Positions 45,670-57,515 are shown, counted from the first letter of the stretch. The stretch is DNA of 64,000 nt from Tistrella mobilis (GCF_041468085.1 NZ_CP121017.1:3781501-3845500), one strand, 5' to 3'. The notes: generated by a model not told the origin, from the letters alone. Translations and numbers: made by a program.

Positions 45670-45915
45670 CGACACCCGGCGGGCCGGTGGTGATGCCATC
45701 GGCCCGCCGACGACCTCGTCCGTCGCCCGTCCGTCCGGCTCCCGCCCGCAGGACCGACGGCTGGCCGGTGAGACAGCCCGACACCGGACGCCGGGATGCC
45801 CCTTCCCGGGACCGTAACTTCCGGAACCACGACAAGGTTCCGGGACGGCCTCGGACCGGCCCCCGACCGCGCGCCATCGACGCGCAGGCCGATGCCGGCC
45901 GCGCCACACCTCGCA

Positions 45916-46881
45916 ATGACGAAGGGCGAGATGCTGGAAATCCTCGTCTTCTCCCTCCTCAACGGCGTGCTCTTCGGCATGCTGTTGTTCATGCTGTCGA
46001 GCGGGCTCACGCTCATCTTCAGCATGATGGGTGTCCTCAATTTCGCGCATGCCAGCTTCTTCATGCTGGGTGCGTATTTCGCCTACCAGATCAGCACGGT
46101 TACCGGCTTCTGGATCGCCCTGATCCTGGCCCCTCTGCTGGTCGGTGGCATCGGCATGCTGATCGAACGCTACGGCCTCCGGCGTGTGCACAAATACGGC
46201 CACGTCGCGGAGCTGCTGTTCACCTTCGGCCTCGCCTTCCTGATCGAAGAGATCGTGGTGATGATCTGGGGCCGCATCCCGGTCGATTACGGGGTGCCTG
46301 CGGATCTGAACTTCACCTTCTTCACGCTCCTGGGCACGAACTTCCCGGCCTATCGCGCCTTCATCCTGCTGATCGCGGTGATGATGTTCGCGGCCCTGTT
46401 CCTCACCATCACCCGGACCCGCATCGGCCTGATCATTCAGGCGGCGCTGACCCATCCCGACATGGTGGCGGCCCTTGGCCATAACGTGCCGCGGGTGTTC
46501 ATGATGGTGTTCGGCGGCGGCACGGCCCTTGCCGCACTGGCCGGCGTGATCGGTGGCCCGATTCTGGTGACGGAACCCGGCATGGCCTTCCTGCTCGGCC
46601 CCATCATCTTCGTCGTGGTGGTGTTCGGCGGCATGGGCTCGCTCGGCGGCGCCTTCGTGGCCTCGCTGCTGATCGGCGTGATCCAGACGCTTGCGGTGGC
46701 GCTTGACTGGTCGCTGGGCGGCACGCTCGCCGCTATCGGCATCAACCTGCCCGTCGATGGCTTCATCGGTACGTTCTCGCGGATCACCGTTTCGCAGACG
46801 GCACCGATCCTGCCCTATCTGATGCTGGTGCTGATGCTGATCTTCCGCCCGAAGGGCCTGATGGGGACGCGCGAATCATGA
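45916..46881 (+). CDS. livH: LivH-type branched-chain ABC permease
   Basis: A 321-residue inner-membrane permease. The N-terminal FSLLNGVLFGMLLFMLSSGL and GVLNFAHASFFMLGAYFAYQ (about residues 31-50 and beyond) are LivH marks, and the cytoplasmic coupling loop is QAALTHPDMVAALGHNVPRV. Eight or so membrane helices. ATG 45916 is chosen; ATG 45931, with AAGGG just before it, is a real alternative. The stop overlaps the livM start (ATGA). Confidence 0.9.
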   Translation: MTKGEMLEILVFSLLNGVLFGMLLFMLSSGLTLIFSMMGVLNFAHASFFMLGAYFAYQISTVTGFWIALILAPLLVGGIGMLIERYGLRRVHKYGHVAELLFTFGLAFLIEEIVVMIWGRIPVDYGVPADLNFTFFTLLGTNFPAYRAFILLIAVMMFAALFLTITRTRIGLIIQAALTHPDMVAALGHNVPRVFMMVFGGGTALAALAGVIGGPILVTEPGMAFLLGPIIFVVVVFGGMGSLGGAFVASLLIGVIQTLAVALDWSLGGTLAAIGINLPVDGFIGTFSRITVSQTAPILPYLMLVLMLIFRPKGLMGTRES

Positions 46882-48197
46882 CCGACCGCACCCTTCCCAC
46901 CGGCAAGACCGCCGCCGCGGCGATGCGCGGCGGCGCCCGCCCCGGGGGCCCCGGCTTCCTGGCCCGCTACGGGCTGTGGATCTTCGCCATCGTCGTGATG
47001 GTCGCCGCCCCTCAGTTCATGACCTCGGGCTTCTCGCGCTCGATGCTGAGCCAGATCGGCATCGCGATCATCTTCGCACTCTCCTACAACATGCTGCTCG
47101 GCCAGGGGGGCATGCTGTCCTTCGGCCATGCGGTGTTCTATGGCCTGGGCGGCTTCGCGGCCATCCACCTGCTGAACGAGATCTCGCCCGACGGCTTGCC
47201 GCTGCCGCTGGAACTGCTGCCACTTGCCGGCGGCATCGGCGCCATGGTCTTCGGCGTGATCTTCGGCTGGATCTCCACCGCCCGTGCCGGCACGACCTTT
47301 GCCATGATCTCACTCGGCATCGGCGAGCTGGTCTATGCGGGCACCTCGATGTTCCCGGACCAGTTCGGCGGAGAGAGCGGCATTTCGGGCAACCGGGTCA
47401 CCGACACCAGCCTGTTCTTCGGCTACGGCCCCCAGGTCGAGGTCTACTATCTGATCGCCTTCTGGTGCCTGATCTCGACCATCGTCATGTACCTGCTCAC
47501 CCGCACCCCGCTCGGCCGCATGGCGAATGCCGTGCGTGACAACGAAGAGCGGGTGCGCTTCGTCGGCTACGATCCGCGCATCGTGCGCTTCGTGCAGTAT
47601 GTTCTCGCCAGCTTCTTCGCCGGCATCGCCGGCGGCCTGACCGCGATCAACTACGAGATCGTGACGGCCGAGAATGTCAGCGCGGTTACCTCCGGCTCCG
47701 TGCTGCTGATGACCTTCATCGGCGGGGTCGGCAACTTCGCAGGCCCGATCCTCGGCGCGATCCTGGTCACCATCCTGCAGCTCAGCCTGTCATCGGTCAC
47801 CGAGACCTGGCAGCTCTATTTCGGCCTGCTGTTCGTGGTGATGGTGATGTTTGCCCCCATGGGTCTGGCCGGCGTCATCATGGCTCATCAGCCGATCTGG
47901 CAGGCGGGGCGCATGGGACGGCTGGTGGTTCCCTATGCGATCGGCCTCGTCACCTTCCTGATCATGGGGACGGGTCTCGTCGCCCTGATCGAGATGAACT
48001 ACTACATGTCGACCACCTACGACGCCTCCATCCCGATGGTGCTGTTCGGTCAGGATGTCTCGGTGCATGAGGCTCTGCCCTGGGCACTGGCGGTGGCCGC
48101 CACCGTGGTCGGCGGCTATCTCTTCCGTCTGGCGATCCGCCGGATCGTCCGCGCCTGGGATGCCGTGGTCGCCGAGATCAAGCAGGGAGGGGCCTGA
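46878..48197 (+). CDS. livM: LivM-type branched-chain ABC permease with extended C-terminus
   Basis: A 439-residue permease. Typical LivM features are SYNMLLGQGGMLSFGHAVFY (about residues 73-92) and the loop MANAVRDNEERVRFVGYDPR. Most LivM proteins end near 320-360 residues; here about 100 further residues follow the usual end, with two or three extra hydrophobic segments (VVPYAIGLVTFLIMGTGLVA and ALPWALAVAATVVGGYLF) and a charged tail. The start overlaps livH and the stop overlaps the livG ATG. Confidence 0.9.
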   Translation: MTDRTLPTGKTAAAAMRGGARPGGPGFLARYGLWIFAIVVMVAAPQFMTSGFSRSMLSQIGIAIIFALSYNMLLGQGGMLSFGHAVFYGLGGFAAIHLLNEISPDGLPLPLELLPLAGGIGAMVFGVIFGWISTARAGTTFAMISLGIGELVYAGTSMFPDQFGGESGISGNRVTDTSLFFGYGPQVEVYYLIAFWCLISTIVMYLLTRTPLGRMANAVRDNEERVRFVGYDPRIVRFVQYVLASFFAGIAGGLTAINYEIVTAENVSAVTSGSVLLMTFIGGVGNFAGPILGAILVTILQLSLSSVTETWQLYFGLLFVVMVMFAPMGLAGVIMAHQPIWQAGRMGRLVVPYAIGLVTFLIMGTGLVALIEMNYYMSTTYDASIPMVLFGQDVSVHEALPWALAVAATVVGGYLFRLAIRRIVRAWDAVVAEIKQGGA

Positions 48198-48949
48198 TGT
48201 CGACGCTTGCACTCGAACTCACCGATGTCCGCAAGAGCTTCGGGCCCACCGAGATCATCCGTGGTCTGAACCTCCAGGTCCACCAGGGCCACCGCCATGC
48301 GGTGATCGGCCCCAACGGTGCCGGCAAGTCGACGCTGTTTCACCTGATCAGCGGCCGCTTCCCGCTCACCTCGGGTTCGATCAAGCTCAATGGTGAAGAA
48401 ATCACCGGCCTGCCGGCACAGCAGATCAACCGGCGCGGGCTCAGCCGCAGCTTCCAGGTTACGAACATCTTCCCGAAGATGAGCGTGTTCGAGAACATCC
48501 GCTGCTCGCTGCTCTGGTCGCGGGGCTACAAGTACTCGTTCTGGCAGATGGTGGCGAAGCAGCGGCAGCTGAACGAGGATGCCGAACGGATCCTGGAGCG
48601 CATCCATCTCCAGTCCCGCCGCAACGTGCTTGCGGGCTTCCTCTCTTATGCCGAGCAGCGGGCGCTGGAGATCGGGTTGACCATCGCGGGCGACCCCGAT
48701 GTCATCCTGCTCGACGAACCGACCGCGGGCATGAGCAATACCGAGACCGAACAGGCGGTGGAGCTGATCCGCGAGGTGACCGTGGGCAAGACCCTGGTCA
48801 TGGTGGAGCACGACATGGGCGTGGTCTTCGGCCTGGCCGACCGCATCTCGGTGCTGGTCTATGGCGAGGTGATCGCCACCGACACGCCCCAGGACATCCG
48901 CAAGAACCGTGCCGTGCAGCAGGCCTATCTCGGCGAGGAAGCCGCATGA
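48197..48949 (+). CDS. livG: LivG-type branched-chain ABC ATPase
   Basis: A 250-residue ATPase. Walker A is GPNGAGKST (about residues 37-45), Walker B VILLDEPTAGMS, and the switch histidine is in MVEHDMG. The ABC signature reads LSYAEQRALEIG, where alanine takes the place of the central glycine of LSGGQ; this A-E-Q form occurs in a branch of LivG proteins. It overlaps livM by one base and livF by four. It would pair with LivF to drive transport. Confidence 0.92.
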   Translation: MSTLALELTDVRKSFGPTEIIRGLNLQVHQGHRHAVIGPNGAGKSTLFHLISGRFPLTSGSIKLNGEEITGLPAQQINRRGLSRSFQVTNIFPKMSVFENIRCSLLWSRGYKYSFWQMVAKQRQLNEDAERILERIHLQSRRNVLAGFLSYAEQRALEIGLTIAGDPDVILLDEPTAGMSNTETEQAVELIREVTVGKTLVMVEHDMGVVFGLADRISVLVYGEVIATDTPQDIRKNRAVQQAYLGEEAA

Positions 48950-49650
48950 CCACGATGCTCGACGTCCGCGACCTGCACGCCTATTACGGCAAGAGCCACA
49001 TCCTGCAGGGGGTGAGCTTCGACGTGAAGGAGGGCGAGATCGTCAGCCTTCTGGGCCGGAACGGCGTCGGCCGGTCGACCACCATCAAGGCGATCATGGG
49101 GCTGGTGCCGCCGCACGGCACGGTGAACTACCGCGGCCGCAACATCGCCGGCATGACCCCGCACGAGATCGCCCATCAGGGGCTGGGCTATGTGCCGGAA
49201 GACCGGTCGATCTTCCCGACCCTGACCGTGCGCCAGAACCTGCTGCTGGGCCAGAAGAGCACCCGCAAGCAGGGCCGCTGGTCGATCGACGACATGTACA
49301 AGCTGTTCCCGCGCCTTCAGGAACGGGCCGACACCCTGGCCGGCGTGCTCTCGGGCGGCGAACAGCAGATGCTGACCATGTGCCGCACTCTGCTCGGCGA
49401 TCCGGATCTGATCATGGTCGACGAGCCGACCGAGGGGCTTGCGCCGAAGATCACCGAACAGGTGGGTGATCTGCTGTCGGAAATCGCCCGGCGCGGCGTC
49501 AGCGTGCTGCTGGTCGAACAGAAGCTGACGATCGCGCTGCGCATCTCGCAGCGCCTCTATGTCATGGGCCATGGCCATATCGTCTACGAGGGCACGCCGG
49601 ATGCTCTGGCGAAGGACGAGGCCGTGCGCAAGGAATGGCTGGAGGTCTGA
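48946..49650 (+). CDS. livF: LivF-type branched-chain ABC ATPase with Walker A Lys to Arg
   Basis: A 234-residue ATPase. The signature LSGGEQQMLTMCRTLLG and Walker B LIMVDEPTEGLAP are normal, and the switch region LLVEQKLTIAL carries Q where some have H. The P-loop reads GRNGVGRSTT (about residues 36-45): arginine (codon CGG, 49072-49074) stands where Walker A has its invariant lysine. The system may then rely mainly on LivG for hydrolysis, or this may be a tolerated branch variant. It closes the transporter operon before a large hairpin. Confidence 0.9.
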   Translation: MTTMLDVRDLHAYYGKSHILQGVSFDVKEGEIVSLLGRNGVGRSTTIKAIMGLVPPHGTVNYRGRNIAGMTPHEIAHQGLGYVPEDRSIFPTLTVRQNLLLGQKSTRKQGRWSIDDMYKLFPRLQERADTLAGVLSGGEQQMLTMCRTLLGDPDLIMVDEPTEGLAPKITEQVGDLLSEIARRGVSVLLVEQKLTIALRISQRLYVMGHGHIVYEGTPDALAKDEAVRKEWLEV

Positions 49651-49702
49651 CGCGCGGGGCGTAGTCTGATACACGCCCGGGTAGCCAAACCGGGCACATT
49701 CG

Positions 49703-49742
49703 CGACGCGGCCGGCACCGGCCTTCCGGTGACGGCCGCGTCG
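49703..49742 (+). other. Large hairpin between livF and the fadJ-like gene
   Basis: A 17-base-pair stem with one mismatch (CGACGCGGCCG and CACCGG against CCGGTG and CGGCCGCGTCG) closing on CCTT. No T run follows, so it may stabilise or process a long mRNA rather than terminate it. Confidence 0.55.
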
Positions 49743-49826
49743 TCCGGTCCAAAACCCGCATCCGGCCGCGCAACGCGCTCCCTCCCCGGGCAGATGCCGG
49801 ATCCGACAGTCGAGGTGACCAGTTTC

Positions 49827-51926
<2,100 letters not shown>

Positions 51927-52170
51927 TCCGGCAGACCGGCTGTCACGTTTGACGTGGCGGCCGGTCGTCCACGATCCGCAGCCGGGCCGTGAGGCTCTCC
52001 CCTCTTCCGCGCCGATGCGGGACATGCTGACGAAATGTCCCGTCGACGCGGTTTTCACTGGCCACGGCGTAAAACAGTCGTATGTTTCAATGATGGATCG
52101 ACCTTGAGGGGGGGGACGATCCTGAACCAGGGGTCCGGGGACCCCGCAGATTTCAGGGAGCAGGGGCGCG

Positions 52171-53367
52171 ATGAAGCTTACCCTCAGCGCCGAAGATCAG
52201 GCGTTCCGCGAGGAGGTCCGCGAGTTCATGCGGACGTCCCTCCCGGAGGACATCAAGGCGCGCTTCGAGCGCAGCATTCATCTGCCGAAGGAAGATTTCG
52301 TCCGCTGGCAGAAGATCCTCTACAACAAGGGCTGGATTGCCCCGGCCTGGCCGAAGGAATATGGCGGCACCGGCTGGGATCCGATCAAGCGCTACATCTT
52401 CGATCAGGAGATGAACGCAGTCGGCGCGCCGCCGCCGATCGCCTTCGCGTTCAGCATGGTCGGCCCGGTGCTGTACACCTTCGGCAATCAGGCGCAGAAG
52501 GATCACTTCCTGCCGCGGATCCTGTCGTCGGAGGATTTCTGGTGCCAGGGCTTTTCCGAGCCCGGTTCGGGTTCCGACCTCGCCTCGCTCAAGACCCGCG
52601 CGGTGCGCGAGGGCGACGAATACGTCGTCAACGGTTCCAAGATCTGGACGACGCTCGGCCAGTATGCCGACTGGATCTTCTGCCTGGTGCGCACCGACGG
52701 CACGGTCAAAAAGCAGGAAGGCATCTCGTTCCTGCTGATCGACATGAAGACCCCGGGCATCTCGGTTACCCCGATCATCACCATCGATGGCGGCCACGAG
52801 GTCAACCAGGTCTTCTTCGAGGATGTCCGCGTCCCGGCCGAGAATCTGGTCGGTGAGGAAGGCAAGGGCTGGACCTATGCCAAGTTCCTGCTGAGCCACG
52901 AGCGCACCGGCATCGCCGGCGTCGGTCGCTCGCGTCACCAGCTGCGCAAGCTGAAGACGCTGGCCGCAAAGGAAGTGGACGACGAGGGGCGCCCGCTGAT
53001 CGAGAATGCCCGCTTCATGGAGCGGCTGGCCGCGGTCGAGATTGAGCTGATGGCGCTGGACGCCACCGTCATGCGCATGATCACCACCTCGAAGAGCGGC
53101 CGTCCGGGGCCTGAATCCTCGCTGCTCAAGATCAAAGGCACCGAGATCCAGCAGGCGATCACCGAGCTGCTGCTTGAGGCCGTCGGTCCCTATGCGCAGC
53201 CCTATCTGCCCGAGAGCCAGCATCCCGGCTGGAATGGCGAGCCGATTTCGAGCCTTGAGGCCAATCTGGCCGCGCCCTACTACCTCAACTGGCGCAAGAG
53301 CTCGATCTACGGCGGCTCGAACGAGATCCAGAAGAACATCATCGCCAAGGCCTTCCTGGGCCTCTGA
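52171..53367 (+). CDS. Acyl-CoA dehydrogenase, large-type partner
   Basis: A 398-residue FAD enzyme. It shows WPKEYGGTGWDPIKRYIF, FWCQGFSEPGSGSDLASLK (FAD/acyl loop), NGSKIWTTLGQYADWIFCLV and the C-terminal YGGSNEIQKNIIAKAFLG, the usual loop next to the catalytic site. Such proteins often form heterotetramers with a smaller dehydrogenase-like subunit encoded next to them, here 29 bases downstream. CAGGGAG precedes ATG. A G8 tract at 52108-52115 and AAACA-N6-TGTTT at 52072-52087 lie in the leader. Confidence 0.93.
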   Translation: MKLTLSAEDQAFREEVREFMRTSLPEDIKARFERSIHLPKEDFVRWQKILYNKGWIAPAWPKEYGGTGWDPIKRYIFDQEMNAVGAPPPIAFAFSMVGPVLYTFGNQAQKDHFLPRILSSEDFWCQGFSEPGSGSDLASLKTRAVREGDEYVVNGSKIWTTLGQYADWIFCLVRTDGTVKKQEGISFLLIDMKTPGISVTPIITIDGGHEVNQVFFEDVRVPAENLVGEEGKGWTYAKFLLSHERTGIAGVGRSRHQLRKLKTLAAKEVDDEGRPLIENARFMERLAAVEIELMALDATVMRMITTSKSGRPGPESSLLKIKGTEIQQAITELLLEAVGPYAQPYLPESQHPGWNGEPISSLEANLAAPYYLNWRKSSIYGGSNEIQKNIIAKAFLGL

Positions 53368-53396
53368 CGCACGACCGGGACAAGGATCCGAGTTTC

Positions 53397-54545
53397 ATGG
53401 ACTTCTCACTCAGCGACGAACAGCAGCTCCTGGTCGAGAGCGTCGAGCGCTTCGTGCGCAACGAATATCCCTTCGACGCCCGCCGCAAGCTGGCCGAGAG
53501 CGAAGACGGCATCTCGGCGAAGAACTGGGGCACGCTGGCCGAAATGGGCCTGCTGGCGGTGATGGTGCCCGAAGACCAGGGCGGCATCGGCGGCAGCATG
53601 GTCGATGCCGCGCTCATCCTCGAAAAGCTGGGCGCGGGCCTGGTGCTCGAACCCTTCATGTCGACGGCCGTGCTGGGCGTGCGAGCCCTCACCGTCGGTG
53701 CGACCGGCGATGTCCGCGACAACCTGCTCGGCCAGGTCGCGGAAGGCGCGCTCAAATTCGGCTTTGCTCATTACGAGCCGCGCGGCCGCTATGCCCGCAC
53801 CCGGGTCACCACCCGTGCGGAACGCTCGGGCGAGGGTTTCACCCTCTCGGGCGTCAAGGCGGTGGTGCGCAATGCCCAGCATGCCGACAAGCTGATCGTC
53901 AGCGCCCGCACCGCAGGTGGCGAGCGTGACGCCCAGGGCATCACGCTGTTCCTGGTCGATGCCGGCGCCGCGGGTGTCTCGCTCAAATCCTACATGACCG
54001 TCGATGGCGGCCGGGCGGCTGACGTGACGTTCGAAGGTGTCGAGGTCGGCCCCGAGGCCGTGCTGGGCGCAGTCGACGGCGGCGCCGACCTGCTGTCGGA
54101 CCTGCTCGACCACGGCGCAGTTGCGGTCTCGGCCGAGGCGGTCGGTGCCATGAAGGCGCTGCACATGCTGACCGTCGACTATCTGAAGACCCGCGAGCAG
54201 TTCGGTGTGGCGATCGCGAACTTCCAGGTGCTGCAGCATGCCGCGGTCGACATGATGAACCACATGGAGCAGAGCCGTTCTCTGGCCTATGCCGCCGCCA
54301 TGGCCCTGGCCGAAGAGGATGATGCCACCGCCCGCGCCCGTGCGGCCGCGGCCTGCAAGGCGCATACCTCGCGCTCGGGCCGTCTGGTCGGCCAGGCCGC
54401 GATCCAGCTGCATGGCGGCATCGGCATGACCGAGGAATATGCCGCCGGTCACTACTTCAAGCGGCTGACCATGATCGAGGGCGAGTTCGGCGATCACGAT
54501 CACCATCTCGACCGCATGGTGGCGATGATCCGTCGCGCCGCCTGA
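53397..54545 (+). CDS. Acyl-CoA dehydrogenase, small-type partner
   Basis: A 382-residue member of the same superfamily. It begins MDFSLSDEQQLLVESVERFV and ends with HGGIGMTEEYAAGHYFKRLT, then EGEFGDHDHHLDRM, lacking the canonical G-T/S-N-E-I-Q loop of the upstream partner. In heterotetrameric systems (for example steroid-degradation FadE pairs) one subunit carries the catalytic base and the other helps FAD binding; this one may be the second kind. The gene is coupled with 52171-53367. Confidence 0.9.
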   Translation: MDFSLSDEQQLLVESVERFVRNEYPFDARRKLAESEDGISAKNWGTLAEMGLLAVMVPEDQGGIGGSMVDAALILEKLGAGLVLEPFMSTAVLGVRALTVGATGDVRDNLLGQVAEGALKFGFAHYEPRGRYARTRVTTRAERSGEGFTLSGVKAVVRNAQHADKLIVSARTAGGERDAQGITLFLVDAGAAGVSLKSYMTVDGGRAADVTFEGVEVGPEAVLGAVDGGADLLSDLLDHGAVAVSAEAVGAMKALHMLTVDYLKTREQFGVAIANFQVLQHAAVDMMNHMEQSRSLAYAAAMALAEEDDATARARAAAACKAHTSRSGRLVGQAAIQLHGGIGMTEEYAAGHYFKRLTMIEGEFGDHDHHLDRMVAMIRRAA

Positions 54546-54711
54546 TCGGATCCCGACTGATCCGATCCCGTCGGGCCGGATAAGAGAGGGGGCGGCGGCC
54601 GCTTGCGGCGCCGCCCCTTTTGTATAGGTGTCCGGCCAATCAAGCGTTTGGCCTGCATGCTCCAAGCGGCGGCAGCCTTGGAATGAGAAGCTTCAGGGAG
54701 GATCGAGGCTC

Positions 54712-56523
54712 ATGGACTCGAAGATCATCAACCGGCGCGACCTCGACTTCATGCTCTACGACATGCTCGACGTCGAAAGCCTGACCGCGCGTCCGCGCTT
54801 CGCCGACCACAGCCGCGACACCTTCGACGCGGCGATCGACCTGTCGATGAAGATCGCGACCGACCATTACCTGCCGCATCTGCGCAAGAACGACACCCAC
54901 GAGCCGCGCTTCGAGAACGGCCGGGTGGTGATGATCCCCGAGGTGAAGGCCGCGGTCGATCAGTTCATCGAGGCCGGCCTGCTGGCCGCAGCGCAGGAAG
55001 AGGAATGGGGCGGCATGCAGTTGCCGACCACCGTCGCCCATGCCTGCTACGCCCTGTTCGACGGCGCCAATGTCGCCACCGCCTCATACACCTTCCTGAC
55101 CATCGGTGCCTCGAACCTGATCAAGAGCTTCGGCTCCGACGCGCAGCGCGAACGCTATCTGCGCCCGATGCTGGCCGGCCGCTTCTTCGGTACCATGGCA
55201 CTGACCGAGCCGCAGGCCGGATCGGGCCTGGCCGATGTCCGCACCCGCGCCGTGCCGCAGGACGACGGGACCTACCGGATCACCGGCAACAAGATCTTCA
55301 TCTCGGCCGGCGATCACGAACTGTCCGAGAACATCATCCACATGGTGCTGGCCCGGATCGAGGGCGCACCGGCCGGGGTGAAGGGCATCTCGCTGTTCAT
55401 CGTGCCCAAGGTGCTGGTCAACGAGGACGGCAGCCTGGGCGCACGCAACGACGTGGCGCTGGGCGGGCTGATCCACAAGATGGGCTGGCGCGGCACCACC
55501 TCCACCATGCTGAATTTCGGCGAGAATGGCGGCGCAGTCGGCTATCTGGTGGGCGAGCCCCACAAGGGCCTGAGTTACATGTTCCAGATGATGAACGAGG
55601 CCCGGATCGGCGTCGGCCGCTGCGCGGTGATGCTGGGCTATGCCGGCTATCTCCACTCTCTGGACTATGCCCGCAACCGTCCGCAGGGGCGGCTGCCGAC
55701 CGACAAGGACCCCTCCAGCCCGCAGGTCCCCATCGTCAACCATGCCGATGTGAAGCGCATGCTGCTGGCCCAGAAAGCTGCGGTCGAAGGCGGGCTGGCG
55801 CTCACCCTCACCTGCGCCCGGCTGGTCGATGAACAGGAAACCGGCGAGACCGATGCCGCGCGGGCCGAGGCGCAGCTGCTGCTCGACATCCTGACCCCGA
55901 TCGCCAAGGCCTGGCCGTCGGATTACTGTCTGGAAGCCAATGTCCACGCCATCCAGATCCATGGCGGCTATGGCTTCACCCGGGAATATCAGGTCGAGCA
56001 GTATTACCGCGACAACCGGCTGAACCCGATCCACGAGGGCACCAACGGCATCCAGGCGATCGATCTTCTGGGCCGCAAGGTGACGATGATGAACGGCGCC
56101 GCCCTGCAGGCCCTGGGCAAGCGCTATGCCCAGGCAATCGCCGAGGCCCGGGCCTCGGGCGATGATCGGGTTCTGTGGCTGGCCGACCGGTTCGAAGAGG
56201 CGGTTGCACGCCTGCGCAAGACCACCGAGACCCTGGTGCCGATGGGGGCCGAGGGCAAGGTCGAACTGCTGCTCGCCAATGCCACGGCCTATCTGCATCA
56301 GTTCGGCCATACCGTGCTGGCCTGGATCTGGCTGCGCCAGGCGACCACCGCCGCCCGGCTTGCCGCCGCGGCTCCGCATGATGCGGAACAGGCCTTCCTC
56401 GACGGCAAGTTCGCGGCCGCCCGGTACTTCTATGTCTGGGAACTGCCCAAGACCGCCGTCTGGGCCGGGATCCTGGAATCGAAGGACGACACCCTGCTCG
56501 CCACCGCCGACGCCTCGTTCTGA
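54712..56523 (+). CDS. Long acyl-CoA dehydrogenase, DmdC-like
   Basis: A 603-residue acyl-CoA dehydrogenase with a C-terminal extension, the length of DmdC (3-methylmercaptopropionyl-CoA dehydrogenase) and relatives. It has TMALTEPQAGSGLADVRTRA (FAD loop), GNKIFISAGDHELSENIIHM, IQIHGGYGFTREYQVEQYYR and the C-terminal NPIHEGTNGIQAIDLLGRKV, the family's version of the active-site loop. Substrate may be a branched or thioether acyl-CoA, but that is not fixed. AGGGAGG lies 11 bases before ATG 54712; an upstream ATG at 54628 adds 28 unlikely residues. Confidence 0.9.
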   Translation: MDSKIINRRDLDFMLYDMLDVESLTARPRFADHSRDTFDAAIDLSMKIATDHYLPHLRKNDTHEPRFENGRVVMIPEVKAAVDQFIEAGLLAAAQEEEWGGMQLPTTVAHACYALFDGANVATASYTFLTIGASNLIKSFGSDAQRERYLRPMLAGRFFGTMALTEPQAGSGLADVRTRAVPQDDGTYRITGNKIFISAGDHELSENIIHMVLARIEGAPAGVKGISLFIVPKVLVNEDGSLGARNDVALGGLIHKMGWRGTTSTMLNFGENGGAVGYLVGEPHKGLSYMFQMMNEARIGVGRCAVMLGYAGYLHSLDYARNRPQGRLPTDKDPSSPQVPIVNHADVKRMLLAQKAAVEGGLALTLTCARLVDEQETGETDAARAEAQLLLDILTPIAKAWPSDYCLEANVHAIQIHGGYGFTREYQVEQYYRDNRLNPIHEGTNGIQAIDLLGRKVTMMNGAALQALGKRYAQAIAEARASGDDRVLWLADRFEEAVARLRKTTETLVPMGAEGKVELLLANATAYLHQFGHTVLAWIWLRQATTAARLAAAAPHDAEQAFLDGKFAAARYFYVWELPKTAVWAGILESKDDTLLATADASF

Positions 56524-56582
56524 GGCGCCGGCGGCGCGAGAAATCGATCGACAAGAAGACTCCAACGGAAGGAAACGCCACC

Positions 56583-57440
56583 ATGACCACCCGCATCGGT
56601 GTCGTCGGCGCCGGCATGATGGGCTCGGAGATTGCTCTGGTCTTCGCGCTTGCCGGCCACGACGTGCTCCTGACCGATCAGAACGTCGAAGCGGCTCAGG
56701 CCGCGATCGGCAGGCTTGAGGGCGTGCTCGACCGCGGCATCGGGCGCGGGCTGTTCTCGGAGGCCGACAAGGGCCGCGCCCTCGGCCATCTTCGCGCGGC
56801 GGAAAGCCTGGAGGCCTTCGCCGATCGCGAGCTGGTCGTGGAGGCGGTGTTCGAGGATCAGGAGGTCAAGCAGGCCGTCTTCCGCCGCCTCGACGGCATT
56901 CTGGGGGCGGAGGCGATCATCGCCAGCAACACCTCGACCATCCCGATCTCCACGCTCGCCTCGGCGGTCCAGGCGGAACGGCAGACCCGGTTCCTGGGCA
57001 CGCATTTCTTCTCGCCCGTGCATCGCATGAAGCTGGTCGAGGTGATCCCCGGCTTCGACACCACCGACGAGGTGATCGCGCAGGTGATGGACCTCTGCCG
57101 GAGCGCCGGGAAAGAGCCGATCCGGGTGAAGGACGTACCGGGTTTCGCGGTCAACCGCGTGCTCCACGCCTTCCTGATCGAGGCGGTGAAGCTGGTCGAG
57201 GAAGGTGTCGCAACGCCTGAGGACATCGACAAGGCCTGCCGGCTGGGCCTGGGTCACCCCATGGGGCCGTTCGAACTGATGGATGTGGTGACCAACAGCC
57301 TCAGCCTTCAGGCACAGGAAATCATGCACGACGCCTATGGCGAGCGCTTCCGTCCGGCATCGCTGCTGAAGCAGAAGGTTGCCGCCGGCCATATCGGGCG
57401 GAAGACCGGCCGTGGCTGGAAGGTCTATCCGAAAGCATAG
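56583..57440 (+). CDS. 3-hydroxyacyl-CoA dehydrogenase (monofunctional)
   Basis: A 285-residue NAD enzyme. The Rossmann motif is GVVGAGMMGSEIALVFALAG (residues about 6-25), NTSTIPISTLA follows, the catalytic H is in GTHFFSPVHRMKLVE, and the C-terminal domain has GFAVNRVLHAFLIEAVKLVE and GRKTGRGW. It oxidises 3-hydroxyacyl-CoA, including 3-hydroxybutyryl-CoA. It stands 59 bases after the DmdC-like gene and duplicates the activity of the fused enzyme upstream, perhaps for other chain lengths. Confidence 0.93.
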   Translation: MTTRIGVVGAGMMGSEIALVFALAGHDVLLTDQNVEAAQAAIGRLEGVLDRGIGRGLFSEADKGRALGHLRAAESLEAFADRELVVEAVFEDQEVKQAVFRRLDGILGAEAIIASNTSTIPISTLASAVQAERQTRFLGTHFFSPVHRMKLVEVIPGFDTTDEVIAQVMDLCRSAGKEPIRVKDVPGFAVNRVLHAFLIEAVKLVEEGVATPEDIDKACRLGLGHPMGPFELMDVVTNSLSLQAQEIMHDAYGERFRPASLLKQKVAAGHIGRKTGRGWKVYPKA

Positions 57441-57515
57441 TGGGCACCTGCGGATGGATGCGACCTGGCACTTCGGCTAGACTGTCCGCGCACTGGTTCA
57501 CGCGGGAGAGACGGG

